Positions 7,265 to 11,385 of a DNA stretch of 11,385 nt are shown in pieces. The DNA is from Saccoglossus kowalevskii (Eukaryota; Hemichordata; Enteropneusta; Harrimaniidae). Both the position numbers and the translations under genes were made by a program. The stretch is taken from the NCBI RefSeq assembly GCF_000003605.2, contig NW_003151768.1:39576-50960 (forward strand), written 5' to 3'. The notes beneath the pieces are model-generated. The model searched no databases, was not told the DNA's origin, and saw only the letters and a program-made list of their open reading frames with translations. Every line of letters begins with the position of its first letter. The first letter of the stretch is position 1.

Positions 7265-8095
7265 ATGATTTTTGTTGTTGTAGACGGTCTTCCTGCTCGT
7301 GGTAAATCGACTCTAATGAGGCGGTTTGTTCAAAAACACACTTCCCCGCAATATATTTATGTACCGTTCCCACATAAAAAAATCTACGAATCTCTTAAAA
7401 CGTGTCAAATGGTCAATGACTCCTTATTTCAAAATCAATTTGTACTATCATTACTTTTACAAAGAGAAGTTAATTGTGTAAAATCTGTAAATGATGAATT
7501 ACTCGAAAATGCTGTATTTTTGTTGGAACGCGATATTTACACTTACGCGCCCGCTTTCATAATGGGAAATAATGAGCGGAAATTTAATTTTTCGCGAGAA
7601 CATGCCACACGCGTTCCTCGTTACAGGGTGCTACTGAGTAGCCATAATCCCATCGAGAATTTGAGGGCATCATTAATTAGTGAAAACGTCCATGATCCAT
7701 ACGCGCAGAAAATGCATCATTATTATTATTTTCACCAACAGAATTGCCGTGAAAACCTTATTGAAATGTTTAATATGATAACAAATAAACCTAGTCATCC
7801 CTACCATTGCGTGATAACTACCGAGAATATTGAGGAACGTGTTGATACTTTGAAAATGTTTATTGATGAAAAAACTAGTAAAATAATTTCACCAAAGATC
7901 CAGTCGCCCAACTTTATTCTCTCGTACATGAACGGAGACATCAGCTGCAGAAATAATTGTTTGAGCGAGGTCTGTGGTGTGATAGAGTCAGTGATGATGA
8001 ACACTCTGGTCGACTGGGTTGAAAATAGTCGGAAGTTGAATCCCACTACAATCAACGTATGTCCCAAAACATACGGGAAAGTTACTGTTAAATAA
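7265..8095 (+). CDS. Deoxynucleoside/thymidine kinase-like P-loop kinase
   Basis: An intact 276-residue frame opening at an ATG in AAAAATGA context. Residues 7-16, DGLPARGKST, form a complete Walker A loop (GxxxxGKST) directly after a first beta strand (MIFVVV), as in nucleoside and nucleotide kinases. LLERD at 86-90 fits the ER(S/D) or DRH catalytic motif of deoxynucleoside kinases, and residues 121-160 (after the strand YRVLLSS and NP) fit the lid region followed by a tyrosine-rich helix. The family phosphorylates nucleosides for dNTP supply, and many large DNA viruses carry one. The C-terminal 60 residues have no clear counterpart. It is the only gene pointing rightward in the central part, and it converges with the gene ending at 8208. 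A thymidylate kinase or a divergent herpes-type kinase are alternatives; substrate cannot be told. Confidence 0.75.
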   Translation: MIFVVVDGLPARGKSTLMRRFVQKHTSPQYIYVPFPHKKIYESLKTCQMVNDSLFQNQFVLSLLLQREVNCVKSVNDELLENAVFLLERDIYTYAPAFIMGNNERKFNFSREHATRVPRYRVLLSSHNPIENLRASLISENVHDPYAQKMHHYYYFHQQNCRENLIEMFNMITNKPSHPYHCVITTENIEERVDTLKMFIDEKTSKIISPKIQSPNFILSYMNGDISCRNNCLSEVCGVIESVMMNTLVDWVENSRKLNPTTINVCPKTYGKVTVK

Positions 8096-8096
8096 A
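8091..8096 (+). terminator. AATAAA overlapping the kinase stop codon
   Basis: AATAAA spans the TAA stop of the kinase gene. Overlap of polyadenylation signal and stop codon is common in compact viral genomes. The opposing gene ends 112 bases away. Confidence 0.55.
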
Positions 8097-8207
8097 CACA
8101 TGTTTTTCAATACGCGTATATTTTACCACCTTTAGACTGTATCGCATCGACAAAGACACTGTTGAATAGTGTATCTATGCTATGAATTTCATTGAGATGA
8201 TTGAATT

Positions 8208-8792
8208 TTAAATATAGTTGGGGCCATAGAGTACATCAACTTGGTAAGGTATACTAGTAAACAGATGAGTCACATATCCATCGTCGTTAGAATGTACATA
8301 CCCCCCACTTACAAACACAAAAATTAAAAATAGTATGTAATATACCATACAAGTGTACTCGCTAACTAGGTTGATATTTTGTTTCAAGTACAATACTGGC
8401 CAGAGGTTGTCATAATTGTATAATAAATTACTATATTGCTGCTTATAGAAAAAATCACGCAATGGTTCGTCGAACTGTTGAGTCAACGCAAGCAACCGTT
8501 TTCTTGTTTGATATACGGTGTAATTATTGTTCATGAAGTGAAAAGCGTTTACGAAAGAACGATAGAATAGTCCGGAATCATCGGGAATAGTTTTACACGT
8601 TACGGCATGATTTATATACATCGAGACACGGTCTAAAAGGAAGTATAACGAATGTCTATCCGACGTTACATGAGTTCTCTTGGAAATCGTATACTTATCC
8701 AAAGTGTCCAACTGTATTTCAGTTATAGCTGTGGGAGTGAATGATGAAATATCGTCCTTGCGTTTACGCCATTTACTGTGTTTATCGTTCAT
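8208..8792 (-). CDS. Unrecognised protein with C-terminal membrane segment
   Basis: An intact 194-residue frame from ATG 8792 to a TAA at 8208. The first 12 residues are basic (MNDKHSKWRKRK), the body is hydrophilic and tyrosine-rich, and residues about 147-163 (YTCMVYYILFLIFVFV) form one strong hydrophobic segment, followed by about 30 residues. This is the layout of a single-pass, tail-end-anchored protein with a short outer or luminal tail. No signal peptide is seen and I do not recognise the family. It lies 52 bases after the stop of the upstream minus-strand gene and faces the kinase gene across a 112-base convergent gap. Upstream sequence contains a palindromic TGACGTCA between two copies of ATTTTTTAAAG. 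A viral envelope component is a reasonable guess only. Confidence 0.7.
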   Translation of the reverse strand: MNDKHSKWRKRKDDISSFTPTAITEIQLDTLDKYTISKRTHVTSDRHSLYFLLDRVSMYINHAVTCKTIPDDSGLFYRSFVNAFHFMNNNYTVYQTRKRLLALTQQFDEPLRDFFYKQQYSNLLYNYDNLWPVLYLKQNINLVSEYTCMVYYILFLIFVFVSGGYVHSNDDGYVTHLFTSIPYQVDVLYGPNYI

Positions 8793-8804
8793 CTTTTTAA
8801 TAAT

Positions 8805-8833
8805 ATTTTTTAAAGTGACGTCATTTTTTAAAG
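8805..8833 (-). promoter_or_regulatory. TGACGTCA palindrome flanked by direct repeats
   Basis: The perfect palindrome TGACGTCA (8816-8823), the consensus site for CREB/ATF-type factors, sits between two exact copies of ATTTTTTAAAG (8805-8815 and 8823-8833). The inner edge is 12 bases from the ATG at 8792 on the minus strand. On that strand the repeats read CTTTAAAAAAT, which could serve as TATA-like elements. The gene at 10725 has a related TGACGT(G)AC just before its ATG. Confidence 0.45.
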
Positions 8834-8844
8834 AATGTCTTAAA

Positions 8845-9920
8845 TTAAGGGGCTGTGGGAGTGGGTATCGCTAGAGGCGGAACGTGCTCCCCGGACAACG
8901 TCCCGTCCGACGCATCAGACTCGAATGGTCGATATATAATAGTCCTATGTTTGTTCGTGTGTGGCATGTTTTGAACGTAATAGTATAGTATCACTTTTGG
9001 CACCGCGTCATGCGGGAAAAGATATTGCATAGCTGTCATATTGAGTTGTATATTCGGTTTCATTGCGATCGGAAAATATCCAATTGGTAAGTGACCATAT
9101 ATGAAAGCATCCGCCAGGTCTACATAGTGATAATTTTCTTTCATCAAAACCTGTTCTACTTTAATGTGAACGTTTTGTAAATTAAACATCAACATGTCAG
9201 ATCTAAAAAAAAAACGCAAGTGTTCGAACATTTGATTGTGCAAGAAGCTGTTATGCAGCTGTCTGCGGGTTTCCTCGTATATATATTCGTCATACTTTTC
9301 TGGAGTTTTACATATATCATTGTCATAATCGACAATGTCGTCAATACGATCGGGTAAATTATTTTCATTGAAAACCATCACACTGTTAAAACTGTAACCG
9401 TCTGATTTGTCAAACAGAAATTCAATAAATGATTTGATCAACTCTGTTACAATATATTCTCCCACATCTGCGTCATGATTCTTAGCGCATGCTAACAGTC
9501 CTGAATTGGCAGTCAACATTTCGGCGTAGTTGTGTAATAATATATAAGCCCTCAAATGTTTGCACACTCCCTGCTCCCAGGGTGTTTGCACCGTTGACGC
9601 TTCGACCAGAAGTTGCTTTTCACCCCCCCTATTAGTTCAGATACCCCGTCACCTAATACTGATGGTATCAGGTGACATTTCAGTGTCATTCCATTAGTTA
9701 GAATATCATCGCGTTTTAAATTGAAAAATTGTTTTAATCTAAACCTCTTATGTTTACGTCCTCTGAAATAAGGCGGAATGGTCATTTCACGGAATATGTC
9801 ATCGTAATTATTATCTGGTCTCTTATAGATAGAATAAATTTTCAGAGTGATTGTCAACGCCACGAGCATGGTCATTGCGAATAACGATTTATCGATTATA
9901 ACATGAGAAGTGATTGTCAT
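8845..9920 (-). pseudogene. N-terminally membrane-anchored protein, broken at a G7 run
   Basis: Two minus-strand frames make one gene of about 355 residues. The first, from ATG 9920, begins with a hydrophobic segment at residues about 10-30 (AMTMLVALTITLKIY) followed by positive residues, a signal anchor, then a very basic stretch (RGRKHKRFRLKQFF). It ends at 9552 after a tail that looks out of frame. The second runs from a stop near 9640 to the TAA at 8847-8845; its first credible methionine-equivalent is GTG 9591, but coding quality extends upstream to the G7 run (C7 at 9623-9629), so the start is an artefact of the break. The C-terminal part is hydrophilic with several aromatic-rich strands and a Pro/Thr end (IPTPTAP). 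The architecture, a signal anchor on a 350-residue protein, resembles envelope-associated proteins of invertebrate nuclear dsDNA viruses, but only about four Cys are present and I cannot assign a family. Confidence 0.65.
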
Positions 9921-9931
9921 GGGCGAGGAAA

Positions 9932-9935
9932 CTTA
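9932..9935 (-). promoter_or_regulatory. TAAG motif at the 9933 stop / 9920 start junction
   Basis: TAAG on the minus strand overlaps the stop codon of the 10725-9933 gene and sits 11 bases before the ATG at 9920. In baculoviruses TAAG is the late promoter initiator. A TTTAAG also follows the stop of the next gene, 47 bases before ATG 8792. As a four-base motif it is expected often by chance. Confidence 0.25.
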
Positions 9936-10725
9936 AGTCGAGAAATTTAACACCATCACGTCTTTTAATTTCAATATTGGTCTGTCAGTATTTGGCAAGT
10001 ACGTTTTTACAATATTATTGAACAGCGGTACTGCGTACCTTTTAAACAGCGTGTCGTTTTTATCAACAATCACGTTGCTCAACAAACCGTGGAGATAACT
10101 CATATACACATGTAAACTCTCATAATATGTCACGTAATTGTGTTTACATAATGAATTGAAAATAAAAATTGAAGTAATTATCGGCTGTGGTGACACATCC
10201 CCACCGAGAGAATTTGCCAATGTTACATAAATGCCCTTAAACTCCTTGTTCTTATAGTACGAGAACACATTATCGGCAAATGTTCTCACCGCCGATGTGT
10301 TCAGTGGCGTGTAAGATGACCAATTGAATAATTTGAATTTAAACCTGTTCTCGTACATTTCGGTCATCGAAATCTCAACCAGATTTGAAAAATAAACCGA
10401 CGGATTGTCAGTTTCACTCACTTTCTGCATCGCTTGTTTGAGATAAATATGTGTGAATATAAACATTAAATAGTCGTTGTATATTTTGCATATAATTCAT
10501 TATTTGCTCTCTAATACACTCGTTTTGGAGTAAATATTTTGGATTGAAAAACGGATCATTCAACACATCAGTTACAAATACGTGAGGTTTGAAATTAAGG
10601 TAGCTTTGCTTAATTTTATCCATGAAAACTGTCTCTAGAGAGACACGTCCAGAATGAGATAAGTTCTGTGAAAGTAATTCAAAAACATAGGCTAGCTTGA
10701 ATACTTCTCTCATTTTCGATTTCAT
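9933..10725 (-). pseudogene. Unrecognised ~265-residue protein in two overlapping frames
   Basis: The first frame starts at ATG 10725 (an earlier GTG at 10731 is less likely) and runs to 10414; the second runs from a TGA near 10480 to the TAA at 9935-9933, with its ATG at 10466. They overlap by about 53 bases. Joined by one frame change between about 10414 and 10480 they would give a protein of about 265 residues, mostly helical, aromatic-rich, with moderately hydrophobic stretches (for example SIFIFNSLCKHNYV) but no clear membrane anchor. Unlike the other breaks, no homopolymer longer than three lies in the overlap, so either real decay or two genuinely overlapping genes is possible. The stop is 12 bases before the ATG of the membrane-anchored gene at 9920. 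Family unknown. Confidence 0.6.
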
Positions 10726-10726
10726 A

Positions 10727-10736
10727 GTCACGTCAC
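10727..10736 (-). promoter_or_regulatory. GTGACGTGAC element before ATG 10725
   Basis: GTGACGTGAC lies directly before the ATG at 10725 and is preceded by CTTAAAAACA. This resembles CTTTAAAAAATGACGTCAC upstream of the gene at 8792, so the two could share a regulatory site of CREB/ATF type. Confidence 0.35.
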
Positions 10737-11385
10737 TGTTTTTAAGGTAGCGGGACTATTATTTGCATACTTGTTTTCATCTTCTAATTGTGACTAAATG
10801 ACTACAAATAAACCCGGGAAAGTATATATTTTTAAAATCGCCAGATTTCAAGCTTTTCACAAGTGTATTTTGCATACCGGTATCTGCATTCTACGACGTG
10901 TTACTCAATCAAAGGTGAAAAATTACTTTTTCTGTAAAAAAAAATAATTACGCATTTATGCTGGTGATAAGAAGTATTTTTTTCACTTTTCCTAGTTGTT
11001 CAATAGTCTGGTAAATTGAATGTGTCTGGTCAGTTTTAAAAAATAGTGTGCTGAATTTCAATTACTGTTTTAGTCGCATTGCTCCCAACTCAAACCACAA
11101 CTCGTTGGTAAATAATCGATGAAATAGTTTGTCTGGACACATTCAAGTTCCTCTCACTGTCACCTTAAAGCTGTGAAAATTTGGTGTTAATCCGACGACA
11201 ATAAGTATACGTTATTTTTTGTTAAAGACCTTGTATTTTGAAAAACATAAACTCCTAGAAAACGTCCATGAAGTAACAGCAAAGATTTTCAAACTTGTTT
11301 ATCGGCACAATCAATTTGTTTTCCCATCAAGGTCTGTTTTACCATGTGTAGGGACATCCAAATGTATAAGCTATTGGAAACAAAA
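10737..11385. other. Non-coding right flank, host-like
   Basis: No plausible reading frame occurs in this last stretch. It is AT-rich and contains an imperfect inverted repeat (11016-11026 with 11136-11146). Gene packing ends abruptly with the ATG at 10725. I regard it as the other flank, but no integration junction is recognisable and I find no repeat shared with the left flank. Confidence 0.5.
11016..11146. repeat. Short inverted repeat (TTGAATGTGTC)
   Basis: TTGAATGTGTC at 11016-11026 is repeated in reverse complement as GACACATTCAA at 11136-11146, with some further similarity beyond (CTGG on each side). The arms are short and about 110 bases apart; this could be a remnant of a small inverted-repeat element or chance. 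Confidence 0.3.

Noticed and set aside
1-11385. CRISPR array, rRNA or bacterial operon features
   Set aside because: No regularly spaced repeats, no ribosomal RNA signature and no ribosome-binding-site pattern before the starts; AATAAA and TATA elements point to a eukaryotic or nuclear viral setting.

Overview
The window looks like AT-rich invertebrate (probably marine) nuclear DNA carrying a decaying block of genes from a large DNA virus. This rests on four observations. (1) Both ends (about 1-1440 and 10740-11385) lack convincing coding sequence and hold homopolymers, short dispersed repeats and an inverted repeat. (2) The middle (about 2370-10725) is packed with short-spaced, apparently intronless reading frames. 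(3) Those frames have a viral flavour: a small nucleoside-kinase-like P-loop enzyme, a BTB-BACK-Kelch protein of the kind large DNA viruses capture from hosts, and several unrecognised proteins, two with a single membrane anchor. (4) Most long genes are broken by in-frame stops or single-base frame changes, several of them at homopolymer runs. I recognise no capsid, polymerase or terminase gene, so the virus family cannot be named; an invertebrate nuclear dsDNA virus (nudivirus/nimavirus-like or malacoherpesvirus-like) is only an inference.

Layout. 1-1440: non-coding flank with a C14 tract and two copies of GCGCCCTCTA. 1457-1877: two tandem copies of a promoter-like cassette (GTTGCCAYGGTAG motif followed by TATAAATAAAA). 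1969-2213 (+): a small uncertain ORF ending just before an AATAAA signal. 2370-3587 (-): an unrecognised gene of about 400 codons with a Cys-rich N-terminus and two in-frame stops. 3615-4254 (-): an unrecognised gene with a basic N-terminus, broken at a T7 run. 4255-4626: intergenic, with a G10 tract. 4627-6499 (-): BTB-BACK-Kelch gene in several pieces. 6635-6815 (-) and 6818-7119 (+): small, doubtful, broken frames that diverge from almost the same point. 7265-8095 (+): intact kinase-like gene. 8208-8792 (-): intact protein with a C-terminal membrane segment. 8845-9920 (-): membrane-anchored protein broken at a G7 run. 9933-10725 (-): unrecognised protein in two overlapping frames. 10726-11385: non-coding.

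How the parts fit together. The three right-hand minus-strand genes (10725 down to 8208) lie 12 and 52 bases apart and look like a tandem transcription block converging on the kinase gene, whose AATAAA overlaps its own stop codon. The left minus-strand block (Kelch gene, 4254-3615, 3587-2370) converges on the small plus-strand ORF near 2213-2370, with AATAAA signals for both directions. The intact kinase-like gene and its intact neighbour (8208-8792) stand out among broken genes. Either the insertion is recent and the kinase region has escaped damage by chance or selection, or some of the frame breaks are homopolymer errors in the assembly.
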